From JAHBXL01 sp964409775 (GTDB lineage: Bacteria; Planctomycetota; Phycisphaerae; Phycisphaerales; UBA1924): a DNA stretch of 64,000 bases. The translations under genes and the position numbers were made by a program. A model generated the notes under the pieces. That model was not told where the DNA came from. It made no database searches and was given only the letters and a program-made list of their open reading frames with translations. The DNA lies in assembly GCA_964409775.1 (NCBI GenBank), contig CAYPEI010000021.1, positions 11,477-75,476 of the forward strand, given 5' to 3'. Below, in pieces: positions 43,759 to 53,126 of the stretch; the stretch's first letter is position 1; every line of letters starts with the position of its first letter.

Positions 43759-45705
43759 ATGCGCACTCAACCGTCCGTGCTTGCACTCGTCGCGTCGTCG
43801 CTCATCGCCGTCTCGGGCCTTGCGGCATCGGCGTGCCAGGGTCAATCGGCCGCCGCGGCCGATCGGCGTGGAGCGGGCGACAATGCCGCGGCTACCGCGG
43901 GCCAGATCGACGCCGTGACCGTGTTCCGGGGACAGGCACTGGTTACGCGCGTAATCGACATCCCCGGCGGGACAGGCCTGCGGGAGATCATTGTGACGGA
44001 CTTGCCGGGCGCGATCCTGCCGGGCAGTCTGTATGCCGAGTCGTCGGACGGCATCGAGGTCCGCAGCGTGAGTTACCGGATCCGGCCGGTGGTCGAGGAC
44101 ACCCGCGAGAGCGTTCGGCAGGCGGAGAAGGCGGTGCGGGATGCGAGGGATGCGCTCGCCGCGGCGCAGAGCCGGCAACAGTATCTCGAATGGCAGCGGC
44201 AGTACCTCGACAAACTCGAGGGCTTCGTCGCGCCGACCGCGCAGGTCGAACTCACCCGCGGCGTGCTGAATGCGGAGACGCTCAAGGACCTGACGATGCT
44301 GGTCACCGCGCAGAGAAAGGCGCAGAGCGACGATGGACACAAACTCGCGCTCGAGGTTCGAACACTGACCGAGACCCTGCAACTTCGGGAGCGCGAACTG
44401 GCCGTTCTCACCGCGTCGAGTTCGAGGACCGCGCGGGAGGCCGTGGTGTTCATCAATGCGACCAAGCCGGGCGCCAGGCTCCGGCTCAGTTACCTCGTGT
44501 CGGGCGCGAACTGGAGCCCGTCGTACAACCTGCGGCTTGCGGGAGCGGATGCCAAGGCGGCGACGCTGGAGTATCAGGCCTCGGTGCAGCAGATGAGCGG
44601 AGAGGACTGGAACGGCGTGCAGTTGACGCTGAGCACGGCCACCCCGGCGCTGGTCGCCACCGGGCCGGCGCTCATGCCGCTGCAGGTGGCGCTCGTCGCG
44701 CCGCGGCAGGATGACAGCCGCCTGGCGATGCTGCGGGACGAGGGGTACGTCGGCGCAAAGAAGGCTCTTGAAGAGAAGCAGCGTGAGATGGAGCGCACCC
44801 GGAACGTCCAGGTGCTTGCGGTGGATGTTCTGCGGGCCGGCAATGCGCCGGCTTCCGGGCGTGCGGGTGAAGCGGGGGGACTGCAAGCGGGTCAGACGAT
44901 CGGCGGGCTTTCGCAGGGCGACTTTGACGGGCAGGTCGCGTTCTCCCTGGACAAGGGCCTCAACGAGATCGCTGACCAGAGTCAGATTCTTGACCTGATT
45001 TCAACCGCGAAGGTCGAGCGCAAGAGCAAGGCCGAGCCGCTCGCCGTGCGGCAGGGCGATGAGGGGCTGAGCGTGACGTACCGTGTCGCTTCGCGCACGA
45101 CCATGCCCAGCCGGGCGGACCAGCAACTCATCCAGATCTCGCAGATGCAGTTGCCGGCGGAGGTTGTGAAGATCGCCACTCCGACGCTCACGCAGTACAT
45201 CTACAACGAGGCACGCGTCACCAACGCCGGGAGCACCGTGCTGCTTGCCGGTCCGGCGTCGAGTTACGTCGGGGGCGAGTTTGTCGGCTCGGCGGTTGTG
45301 CCGACGGTGAGCGCGGGCGAGAGTTTCCGGGTCGGGTTCGGCATCGACAGTTCGCTCCGCGCGGCGAAGGAACTCGTCGAGCGCACGGAGACGACCCAGG
45401 GCGGGAACCGGATCGTCGAGTTCACGTACCGGCTCACCATCGAGAACTTCGGGTCGGTGTCCGCGCCGATCCGGTTGATGGATCGGCTTCCGAATCCCGC
45501 GGGAACGGAGATCAAACTCACGCTCATCGAGCCCGCGACGCGCCTGAGCGAGGACAAGGACTACCTGGAGACCGGGCGGAAGAAGAACCTGCTTCGCTGG
45601 GACGTCACGGCTCCGGCGGGCGCGACCGGCACGAAGGCGTTCGCCGTCGAGTACAAGTTCCGGCTGGAGTTCGACCGCCAGATGACGTTGAGCGAGAACC
45701 GCTGA
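43759..45705 (+). CDS. DUF4140/DUF4139 (mucoidy inhibitor MuiA-like) exported protein
   Basis: A 648-residue protein from ATG 43759 with a signal or lipoprotein-like sequence (LALVASSLIAVSGLAASACQ; the Cys may be lipidated). The N-terminal DUF4140 domain starts DAVTVFRGQALVTRVIDIPG, a coiled-coil follows (about residues 110-220), and the DUF4139 domain begins near LSYLVSGANWSPSYNLRL and ends with an immunoglobulin-like segment (FTYRLTIENFGSVSAPIRL). This architecture matches MuiA-type proteins, named for reversing mucoidy in one system; their molecular function is unsettled. Probably periplasmic or outer-membrane. It stands alone here, converging on the S51 peptidase gene. Confidence 0.85.
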   Translation: MRTQPSVLALVASSLIAVSGLAASACQGQSAAAADRRGAGDNAAATAGQIDAVTVFRGQALVTRVIDIPGGTGLREIIVTDLPGAILPGSLYAESSDGIEVRSVSYRIRPVVEDTRESVRQAEKAVRDARDALAAAQSRQQYLEWQRQYLDKLEGFVAPTAQVELTRGVLNAETLKDLTMLVTAQRKAQSDDGHKLALEVRTLTETLQLRERELAVLTASSSRTAREAVVFINATKPGARLRLSYLVSGANWSPSYNLRLAGADAKAATLEYQASVQQMSGEDWNGVQLTLSTATPALVATGPALMPLQVALVAPRQDDSRLAMLRDEGYVGAKKALEEKQREMERTRNVQVLAVDVLRAGNAPASGRAGEAGGLQAGQTIGGLSQGDFDGQVAFSLDKGLNEIADQSQILDLISTAKVERKSKAEPLAVRQGDEGLSVTYRVASRTTMPSRADQQLIQISQMQLPAEVVKIATPTLTQYIYNEARVTNAGSTVLLAGPASSYVGGEFVGSAVVPTVSAGESFRVGFGIDSSLRAAKELVERTETTQGGNRIVEFTYRLTIENFGSVSAPIRLMDRLPNPAGTEIKLTLIEPATRLSEDKDYLETGRKKNLLRWDVTAPAGATGTKAFAVEYKFRLEFDRQMTLSENR

Positions 45706-45793
45706 GCCGGAAGGCCCCGGGTCCGTTCCCGAAGCAAGACCCATTGATCGTGAGCGGTTTGACAGCGAGGGTCACCGCCAGTCTCGGCATGCC

Positions 45794-47347
45794 TCAAGGA
45801 GCGGCGTCGATCACCGGTGGCGCAGCGTCGCCGGTCCGAAGGCTGACGGTCCATCCCGGCGACAACACGTGCATGCGCAAGCCCTCGAAGGAGCAGGTCT
45901 GCCTCGCGTCGCGCGGCTTCTCGCCGGGTCTGAAGGCGTCGGTCTTTATGAAGACGGGGGCCGACATTGCCGGTCCCAGTTTCCCATGGGGAAAGTATGA
46001 CTGCACGCGGCCGTCATCCGTCAATCGAATCGCTGCGCCCATCTCCATGAACGAGCCCCAGCGAGCATCGGTCGTCGCCAAGGCCCACAGCACGCCGCCC
46101 GCGGCATTCTGCGTCCGTTCCGCAAATGCGAGGCAGCGTGTTGCCACGACCGCCCCGGGCACTTCATCAGTGCCCTTCGAAAGCACGAGGGCGCCGGTGA
46201 AGAGGGCGTCCTGCGGCAGGTCCGGGTCGATGAAGAAGCGGCCTCGCCGGGCGTGCATGCTCGCATCGCCTCGAATGAACCGGGCGTCGGTCCGATCCAC
46301 TTCCTTCTTCAACTCAGCGGGTTCCACTGACCACTCGCGTGAGAGTTCGGCGATGCGCTCGCATGAGAGCAGGCCGGAGGTCAGTTCCCGGATGTTCACG
46401 CGCTCGCCTGCCACGATCTGGCGAAGCGAGATCCCCGTGATCAGCGGGGGCGTGGGCCACTCGCCGCGGGGAGGGCGGATCGTGATCCGAGAATCGGGCG
46501 TCAGGTGCATGAGACACGCGGCGCCGGTTCCGAAGACCTCGGCGACTCCGTTTGGATCGACGCACAGGGCGGTGCGGCTGTCCATGCCGATGCCCAGAAC
46601 ATCGCGTCCTTGTTCGACACGGATTCGCCCCAGAAAAACGGCGAGTCGAGCGATCCTCGCGCGCTCGGTGAAGTGGCTGTCGAAGATGACCCCCGGAGTC
46701 AGTTCGAGAAAGCCGGTGGTGAACGAGATCTGCCGGGCGAAGGGATCCCGGAGCGCGGCGGCGGCGTCGCACGAGCCTCCCGCGGCGTCGTAGATCACTT
46801 CGCCGAGCACAGCGCAGCCGGCGCTGGTGCCGCCGACCACTCCGCCCTGTGAATAGACCTCGCGAATCGCGCTCTCGACGGGCGACCCTTTCCACCACTG
46901 GCAGTATCGAGTCTGGGAGCCGCCGCGAATCCAGATGATGTGCGCATCGCGGATGGCCGCGGCGAGTTGCTCATCGCGGGCACCGGTGGCGTTGATTGAG
47001 AACTGGCGGACGCTGGCTGCGCCGCAGGCCTTGAATCGCGATGCGGCGTCGCGCGAACCTTCGGCCGGTTCTTCCTCTGCCGGCTGGTCCTGCTCGCCAT
47101 CTCTGCTCCCCAGTACCACCACGCGGACGCCGCCCTCGCCCCCCTTGGTCCGCTCGGCAAATGGGCGAGCCTGCTTCATCATCCAGTCGAAAGCCGGAGC
47201 CGCCCAAGCGTCGTTCGCGAGCGAGCCGCCGCCCTCTGCGCAGATGGACCCCTGGCCGGACACGTGCGTCGAAGCCAGCGCGATTGCAAAGATGGCTGTG
47301 GCTGCACGATGGGGGGAGGTTCGTATCGCGGCCGATATCCGCCGCAC
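45794..47347 (-). CDS. Exported S51 (cyanophycinase-like) peptidase
   Basis: A 517-residue protein started at GTG 47347, giving VRRISAAIRTSP and the signal sequence AATAIFAIALASTHVSG; the open frame continues upstream but would overlap the divergent gene. The nucleophile motif is VGGTSAGCAVLGEVIYDA (GxSAG of family S51), with IIWIRGGSQTRYCQWW before and GFLELTPGVIFDSHF after, as in cyanophycinases. Those enzymes are serine exopeptidases acting on beta-linked Asp-Arg polymer or aspartyl dipeptides. A C-terminal domain of about 200 residues follows that I do not recognise. Secretion suggests use of external substrate. Confidence 0.82.
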   Translation of the reverse strand: MRRISAAIRTSPHRAATAIFAIALASTHVSGQGSICAEGGGSLANDAWAAPAFDWMMKQARPFAERTKGGEGGVRVVVLGSRDGEQDQPAEEEPAEGSRDAASRFKACGAASVRQFSINATGARDEQLAAAIRDAHIIWIRGGSQTRYCQWWKGSPVESAIREVYSQGGVVGGTSAGCAVLGEVIYDAAGGSCDAAAALRDPFARQISFTTGFLELTPGVIFDSHFTERARIARLAVFLGRIRVEQGRDVLGIGMDSRTALCVDPNGVAEVFGTGAACLMHLTPDSRITIRPPRGEWPTPPLITGISLRQIVAGERVNIRELTSGLLSCERIAELSREWSVEPAELKKEVDRTDARFIRGDASMHARRGRFFIDPDLPQDALFTGALVLSKGTDEVPGAVVATRCLAFAERTQNAAGGVLWALATTDARWGSFMEMGAAIRLTDDGRVQSYFPHGKLGPAMSAPVFIKTDAFRPGEKPRDARQTCSFEGLRMHVLSPGWTVSLRTGDAAPPVIDAAP

Positions 47348-47452
47348 GAACCGGCCAAACCACAAACATCGTGGACTGGAAGAGTCCAACGGGAAAACTG
47401 TGCCTACACCGTTCGGGTTTCGTGATAGACTTGTCCGATCACTCACAGCGAG

Positions 47453-49732
47453 GTGCCCTCCGTGCTTCACTCTTCGGCAATTCTGCCGCGACGCGCTGCG
47501 TGTGTTGCCGCGATCGGCTTGCTCTTCGCGTCGGCGGGTGCCGCTCATGCGGACCGAATCTATGTCAATCGCGCGGTTCCGGCGTCCGGAGATGGAGCGT
47601 CGTGGGGCAGTGCATTCGCCGACTTGAACAGCGCGCTGGCGATCGCTGAGGCTGGTGACGAGATCTGGGTCGCCCGCGGCGTGTATCGTCCCGCGCCCGC
47701 AGGGGGGAGCCGGAATGCCTCCTTTGTGCTCAAAACCGGGGTGGCTCTCTTCGGAGGATTTGTCGGTGACGAGGTGTCGCGGGAGCTGCGAGACCCCGCG
47801 GCGAACCCGAGTGTGCTCAGCGGGGATTTGAATGCCGACGATGGTCCGGCGTTCGCCAATACCGGGGACAACTGTTATCGCGTGGTTACCGCGGTTTCTC
47901 TGGGGAGCGGTGTCATTCTCGATGGATTCGTGATCGAAGGTGGCCGTGCCGATGGAGCCTCGGGCCCAACAGTTGCCGGTTCGCGGGATTCTGCATCGGC
48001 CCTGCTCATCGAAGGCTCGCAACTGACGCTGATTGACTGCGTTTTCCGCCGCAACTGGGGCCTGGTCTCCGGCGCGGTGGCCGATATCGGGCCCGGGTCG
48101 ATGTTCCTGGGATGCTCGTTCATTCAAAACCATGCCGAGGATGGCGGTGCCGGGTTGCTGATCGGCGAAAGCGCCGAGGCGATTGTCGACACGTGCCGCT
48201 TTGTTGACAATTCAACCATCGGGGACGGCGCCGGAATGCTGATCCGGCCGACCGGGGTGGTGCAGATCAGTATGTGCGAGTTCACCGGGAACAGCGCCCA
48301 GCGCGGCGGGGGGGTCTGTTTTGCGCCTGCCGCGGCGGGAGACGTGTCCGGGTGCGAGTTCCGCGTGAATGCGGCGCACGAAGGTGGGGGGCTCGCGGCC
48401 ATCGAGTCCTCGCCCGTCATCGATTCCTGTCTGTTCGTCGGGAACTCCGCCGTGTTGAGCGGCGGCGGAACTTTCGCGGAGGCCGGCTCGCCGTCCATAC
48501 TCCACTGCACGTTCACGTTCAATCACGCCGCGGAGGGGCTGACGGAAGGGCTTGGCGGCCAGGGCGGATCGGGCGGCGGCGGCAGTTGGTATCGGGGCGG
48601 CGCAGGACTGGTGCGGGATACCTGCTACTCCAACAACGTCGCTTCGCTCGGCGCCGGGCTGTATGTCATCGAGGACAATCACATCCGGGTGGAGCACTGC
48701 ATGTTCCAACTGGGCCGGGCCAACGAGGCCGGCGGTTTTTACACGTTGAGTTCGGCTCCGACGCTGGTGGACTGCCTGTTCACGGATAACGCCGCGTTTG
48801 GAGGGTCCTTCGGCGTGGGCGGCGGGGTCAGCAACTACTTCAGCGCTTCCACGCTGGAGAACTGCCAGTTTGAGCGGAACTTCGCGGGACTGGGTGGCGG
48901 AGGGATCTACAACGAAGGCGATGCGCCGGTGATCCGGCGGTGCGTGTTCCGGCAGAACTCCGCGTTTGATCCCGCCGGCGGATGGGGCGGCGGAATCCTC
49001 AACGGCTTCAACACCGCGGCGACGATCGAGAACTGCGAGTTCACGGCGAACGCCGCGCGGTACGGCGGAGGGATCGCCGACCATTTCAACTCGGTGCCGC
49101 ACATCACCAACTGCACACTTGTGGCCAACCAGGCCACAGAACAGGGCGGCGGCGTGCACGCGCTGCTGAACGCCGGGGCCGTCTACCGGAACTGCGTGAT
49201 TTCGGGCAACTCGCCGGAACAGGTTACGGGTCATCAATCGGTCAACATCGGATGGTCGCTTGTCGAGGGTGGGCATGTCGGGATTGGGAACTTCTCGGCG
49301 ATTCCGGGCTTTGTCCGCGAGCCTGATCCGGGCGAGGATCTGGTGTGGGGCACGCACGATGACGACCTCGGCGACCTCCGGCCGGCACGCAACTCGCCGA
49401 TCATCGACGCCGGTGACCCGGATGTGATTTCGGATGTCGCGGGCGGGGACGTCATGGGCGAACCGCGGCTTCGTGACGACCCCGGCGCTCCGGACGTCGG
49501 CCCGGCGTCGGGCATGGGCAGGCCGGCAGTCGATCTCGGAGCGTTCGAGTTCCAGGGAGTGAGTTGCCCGGCGGACTTCAACGGCGATCTTGTCATTACC
49601 GTGCCGGACATCTTCTCTTTCTTGTCGGCCTGGTTCGCCGGATCTTCAGCGGCGGACATCAACCGGTCGCGTGCGCTCGGTGTGGATGACATCTTCGCAT
49701 ACCTGAGCGCATACTTCGCGGGATGTCCCTGA
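47453..49732 (+). CDS. Secreted right-handed beta-helix protein with dockerin-like tail
   Basis: A 759-residue protein with signal sequence AACVAAIGLLFASAGAAHA. The start is GTG at 47453 (GTG 47462 possible). The body is a series of about 22-residue coils of parallel beta-helix type with repeated N-C-x-F/G-x-NxA units (CEFTGNSAQRGGGVCF, CLFVGNSAVLSGGGTF, CVFRQNSAFDPAGGWGG), as in polymorphic outer-membrane and autotransporter passengers. It ends with two dockerin-like repeats, DFNGDLVITVPDIFSFLSAW and DINRSRALGVDDIFAYLSAY, then FAGCP. Probably an extracellular adhesin or glycan-binding protein; the ligand is unknown. It is divergent from the S51 gene. Confidence 0.87.
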   Translation: MPSVLHSSAILPRRAACVAAIGLLFASAGAAHADRIYVNRAVPASGDGASWGSAFADLNSALAIAEAGDEIWVARGVYRPAPAGGSRNASFVLKTGVALFGGFVGDEVSRELRDPAANPSVLSGDLNADDGPAFANTGDNCYRVVTAVSLGSGVILDGFVIEGGRADGASGPTVAGSRDSASALLIEGSQLTLIDCVFRRNWGLVSGAVADIGPGSMFLGCSFIQNHAEDGGAGLLIGESAEAIVDTCRFVDNSTIGDGAGMLIRPTGVVQISMCEFTGNSAQRGGGVCFAPAAAGDVSGCEFRVNAAHEGGGLAAIESSPVIDSCLFVGNSAVLSGGGTFAEAGSPSILHCTFTFNHAAEGLTEGLGGQGGSGGGGSWYRGGAGLVRDTCYSNNVASLGAGLYVIEDNHIRVEHCMFQLGRANEAGGFYTLSSAPTLVDCLFTDNAAFGGSFGVGGGVSNYFSASTLENCQFERNFAGLGGGGIYNEGDAPVIRRCVFRQNSAFDPAGGWGGGILNGFNTAATIENCEFTANAARYGGGIADHFNSVPHITNCTLVANQATEQGGGVHALLNAGAVYRNCVISGNSPEQVTGHQSVNIGWSLVEGGHVGIGNFSAIPGFVREPDPGEDLVWGTHDDDLGDLRPARNSPIIDAGDPDVISDVAGGDVMGEPRLRDDPGAPDVGPASGMGRPAVDLGAFEFQGVSCPADFNGDLVITVPDIFSFLSAWFAGSSAADINRSRALGVDDIFAYLSAYFAGCP

Positions 49733-50567
49733 CGTCGGCGATCTCACGGACACCAAGTTCAGATTCATGAGCCGGGGCTTCGGACGGGTTGCCATCGGGC
49801 GCTGCGCTCTCCACCGCAAACTCGGAGTTTTGCACCGCGCGTCGATGTCGCGTTTGCGTTTCGGCGGACGTGTGATATGGTGAAGCCTGCAAGCCGGCGC
49901 ACCGCGAAGGTCGTGCGCGAACCGGAGCGGGGCATGCCGCGTCGTACAAGACACGGCACCCCGGGGCCAGCGTCGTCGCCCGAATCCGATTCCTCGCGCG
50001 TGATCCTTCGCGGTGCGTCGGCGGCTATTGACGGTACGGCTTTCGGCTCTCCATCGCGGCACGCGTTCATCCACGGCGGTCAACTCGGTTGTGTGCGTAG
50101 AAGCCGCCTGGTCGCTGTCCAACGGGCGGCATTTCGGCCATGCTTGACGCGACGTTGACCGCGATGACCCATCGCAGGCTCAGGTTGTTCGCGACCCGCA
50201 AGTCGCCTGGGCGATGAAACTCGGTCTGTTCGCGCTTACGCGGGGTCTGTCGCCGTGATGAGCCCGGCTTGACTCACTGCGCGTTGGGAGGCCGCATCGC
50301 CTGGCCTGGTCACGGTCAACCACCGATCCGTTCAGCCAGGCGTGCGGTGGTTGAAGTGGCGACGCGGCAAGATCGGCCGCGGCCCGGCCATCGTTGGCTG
50401 TACTCACTCAAACACCGGTCGTCGCGTGACAATGACCCTCGCCGTCCGATCGCGTTGCGATCTGGCATCTGAGTTGCAATGGGAGCGGTGTTCGAACCGA
50501 CACGGCCGCATCCGTCTGCAGCGGAAGCGGTCAGGACCACACACCATCCAACTGAAAGGGAGATTCG
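49733..50567. other. 835-nt region without a convincing gene
   Basis: All open frames here give arginine-, serine- or proline-rich translations with no recognisable motif, and none has a good ribosome-binding site. A weak -10-like GATATGGT sits near 49874-49881. The region is long for this gene-dense window and may hold regulatory RNA or a decayed gene; I cannot identify either. Confidence 0.45.
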
Positions 50568-50993
50568 ATGTTTCGCAAAGTAGCAGTCGCGATTCTCGCG
50601 GCGGTCACGATGATCACGCTTTCTGTCCCGCAGGCCGCGCAGGCCGCGGGCAACGGCGACTACCGCGTTCGCGCCCGGATGCGCACCGGCACACCGTTCG
50701 AGGGCAAGTCTGACTACCGCGAGCGGATCCGCAACAACACCCTGATCCAGACGTTCAACGTTGAAGTCAGCGGCGCTCAACCGGGCCAGGTGTTCGAGAT
50801 TCACATCAACGGCGTGCTGTTCGGAACGATGATCGCCAACGACCTCGGGTCGGCCGAACTCGAGTTCCGCACGGCCACTGTCGACAACAACCCGCAGGAT
50901 GAGGAGCCGCCGCTGCCGACCGACTTCCCGCGCATTAACGCCGGCGATGTCATCACCGTCGGCACGCTCACGGGCACATACCGGAACGGCTGA
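50568..50993 (+). CDS. Small secreted hypothetical protein
   Basis: A 141-residue protein with a clear signal peptide (MFRKVAVAILAAVTMITLSV, cleavage after AAQAA). The ATG at 50568 follows AAAGGGAGATTCG. The mature part is beta-rich (YRVRARMRTGTPFEGKSDYR, QTFNVEVSGAQPGQVFEIHI, GDVITVGTLTGTYRNG) and has no cysteine, so it probably forms a small beta-sandwich. No dockerin tail is present. It lies 165 nt before another secreted protein, across a 22-C run. Family not recognised. Confidence 0.75.
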   Translation: MFRKVAVAILAAVTMITLSVPQAAQAAGNGDYRVRARMRTGTPFEGKSDYRERIRNNTLIQTFNVEVSGAQPGQVFEIHINGVLFGTMIANDLGSAELEFRTATVDNNPQDEEPPLPTDFPRINAGDVITVGTLTGTYRNG

Positions 50994-51041
50994 GCACGAC
51001 CCTCCTGCGCTCGCGGCGATCCACCTCCGCGAGTCGCATCA

Positions 51042-51063
51042 CCCCCCCCCCCCCCCCCCCCCC
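51042..51063. repeat. Homopolymeric tract of 22 cytosines
   Basis: An unbroken run of 22 C lies in the 165-nt gap between two secreted-protein genes, 95 nt before the start at 51159. Runs of this length are prone to slippage and in pathogens tune promoters. A sequencing or assembly artefact in length is also possible. Confidence 0.9.
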
Positions 51064-51158
51064 ACCCGTGGCGCGAGAGCATCACGGGAGGGATTCCCAC
51101 ACTGCGGCAATCGCCTTGCCGCGACGAAAACAACGCCCCGCGCATAGGAGGCATCGCC

Positions 51159-51989
51159 ATGCAGGTCACCGTCCGAGCGCTCTCTGTCGCCGCATCGGGT
51201 CTATTCGCCGCATCCGTGATGGGCCAGCCTACGTTGCCCAACGAGTTCGAGGCGCCCGGCGTTTCTCTCCAGCCTCTGTTCTCGTACTTCGGCGGCGTGA
51301 ACGGGTTTGGCACTGAACCCTCGTCGCAACTCGCCCACTCGGGAAACAGCCTGCGGGTGTGGGGCAACTTCCGTTCGGACTTCTTCTCGTCCGCGGGCTT
51401 TGCGGTCGGCACGCTGGGCATCACCGCGTCGCAGATGGTCCGTCCGCCGGGCGCGAACACGGTGAGCGTCAGCGTCATCGCACCACAGACGACCGGGACC
51501 CTCGGGCTGTACATGACGTTCCGCGAGGATGACAACGGCGACAACGTGATCGATGTCAACGCTGATGACGACAACTGGACCGTGGGGCCGATCTTCCTCG
51601 TTCCCGGTGCACAGGTGATCAACGTGCCGTTGAGCGCGCTCGAGGACGCCAACCCGGGGATTGGGAACGACATCAACAACCTGTTGACCGCCGCACGTAT
51701 CGGGTATTTTCTGACCTTCGAAACGCGCAATGCCTGGCCGGGCGGCCGCATTGTCACGCCGGTGTCCGTGTTTGTCGATCACCTGGGCTTGTACGTGGGC
51801 AATCAGTCGCTCCCGACCGGCGGCTGCAATGTCGACCTCGATGGTTCCGGCGCGGCGGATGTTCCCGATGTCTTCGCGTTCCTCTCGTTGTGGTTTGCCG
51901 GGAGCGCCGCCGCGGATTTCGATGGGGCCAACGGCTTGGGAGTGCCGGACATTTTCGCGTTTCTCACGGCGTGGTTTGCCGGCTGCTGA
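51159..51989 (+). CDS. Secreted protein with dockerin-like tail
   Basis: A 276-residue protein with signal sequence VRALSVAASGLFAASVMGQ. The mature domain is beta-rich and acidic, with a calcium-loop-like segment (FREDDNGDNVIDVNADDDN, residues about 122-140), resembling a carbohydrate-binding-type jelly roll, though I cannot name a family. The tail has two dockerin-like repeats, DLDGSGAADVPDVFAFLSLW and DFDGANGLGVPDIFAFLTAW, ending FAGC. The poly-C run lies just upstream, so its expression may be phase-variable. Confidence 0.83.
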   Translation: MQVTVRALSVAASGLFAASVMGQPTLPNEFEAPGVSLQPLFSYFGGVNGFGTEPSSQLAHSGNSLRVWGNFRSDFFSSAGFAVGTLGITASQMVRPPGANTVSVSVIAPQTTGTLGLYMTFREDDNGDNVIDVNADDDNWTVGPIFLVPGAQVINVPLSALEDANPGIGNDINNLLTAARIGYFLTFETRNAWPGGRIVTPVSVFVDHLGLYVGNQSLPTGGCNVDLDGSGAADVPDVFAFLSLWFAGSAAADFDGANGLGVPDIFAFLTAWFAGC

Positions 51990-52105
51990 GGTCGACCGAC
52001 GACAGAGGTTGAGATTTCGGGGTGCGTGTTGTGGTCGGGAGGAGAAACGCAGGCGACGTGCGATCGCGCAGGACCGCGCCGGGTCAGGTGCATCGCGGGC
52101 AGCCG

Positions 52106-53038
52106 TTACTTTCTCCGCGTGGCGACAACCACACGCGGCAGACCGTCCATGTCTGTCAGAATCCGCGGGTGCTCCAGACCCGGCTGCTCTCCGGCGAACC
52201 GTGAGACCTGCTCCGCGGTGCACGCCGCGACCTCGACCATCACGACGCCGCCGGGCCTCAGATACTCGGCGGCCTGCTCGATGATCGGCTTGACGAACAT
52301 CAGCCCATCGGCCCCGCCGCGCAGGGCGGCGTGCGGTTCATGGTCCTTGACGTTCGCCGGCACCGCGTCCCACTCGTAATCGGGGATGTACGGAGGATTG
52401 GCCAGGAGGTAGTGCAGGTCTCGCCCGGCCCCGCCCGAGGCGACTTGCAGAGGAGCGAGCAGATCGCCGTTGAGCAGTTCGATCCGGTCCGCGACGGTGT
52501 GCCGCTCGGCGTTTTTTCGTGCGATCGCGAGCGCATCGGCGCTGATATCGGTCGCCACCGCGGTTGCCTTGGGCAGGTTTTTCAGGAGCGCGATGGCGAT
52601 GCACCCCGACCCGGTGCAGACATCGGCGATTCGCACGCCTTCACCGGTCTTGCCGCCGAAGCCCGGCTCGGCCCGCGCGTGCAGCAGCACGTTCTCGACG
52701 ATGGTCTCGGTGGACGGCCGCGGCACAAGCACCGCGGGCGAAACATGAAACGCCATTCCGAAGAACCATCGCTCGCCGACGAGGTAGTCGATCGGCTCGT
52801 GCTTGAGCGCCCGGCCGACAAGGTCGCGGAGCGTGTCGCGCTCCAGCGGCGAGGCGGGCCGATCGGCATCCATGTAGAGCCGGAGCCGGTCGCAGCCCAG
52901 CACATGCGTGAGCAGCAACTCCGCGGAAAGCCGCGGCGAGTCCAGCCCCTTCTTTGTGAACGCCTCGGTCATCCAGTTGAGCAGGCGCCGGGTGGTCCAG
53001 TTTTCTGTGGCCGCGGGAGAGGTGGGGGGGTGGGACAC
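52106..53038 (-). CDS. prmC: Peptide chain release factor N5-glutamine methyltransferase
   Basis: A 310-residue PrmC (HemK) that methylates the Gln of the GGQ motif in RF1/RF2. The N-terminal helical domain has RLSAELLLTHVLGCDRLRLY; the SAM-binding motif is ADVCTGSGCIAIALL (residues 138-152), with ATDISADALAIARKNAERH next, and the catalytic NPPY at 214-217 (LLANPPYIPD). Length is slightly above the typical 280. prfA, often adjacent, is not in the window. This is the last clearly chromosomal housekeeping gene before the island. Confidence 0.93.
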   Translation of the reverse strand: MSHPPTSPAATENWTTRRLLNWMTEAFTKKGLDSPRLSAELLLTHVLGCDRLRLYMDADRPASPLERDTLRDLVGRALKHEPIDYLVGERWFFGMAFHVSPAVLVPRPSTETIVENVLLHARAEPGFGGKTGEGVRIADVCTGSGCIAIALLKNLPKATAVATDISADALAIARKNAERHTVADRIELLNGDLLAPLQVASGGAGRDLHYLLANPPYIPDYEWDAVPANVKDHEPHAALRGGADGLMFVKPIIEQAAEYLRPGGVVMVEVAACTAEQVSRFAGEQPGLEHPRILTDMDGLPRVVVATRRK

Positions 53039-53126
53039 GGCGTGAGTGTATCACGCGGCTGCATGTCCCAAAGGAAGGTGTGGGTGGCGGCGGAGTGGGG
53101 GTGGGGGAGCGCCCATGTGCGGGCGT

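Noticed and set aside
47348..48133. N-terminal extension of the S51 peptidase frame to 48133
   Set aside because: It would lie antisense over the signal peptide and beta-helix of the divergent secreted protein, and the real signal sequence begins at 47347.
50488..50508. GTGTTCGAACCGACAC resembling a tRNA T-arm
   Set aside because: It pairs as a simple palindrome, and no other tRNA arms are present nearby.
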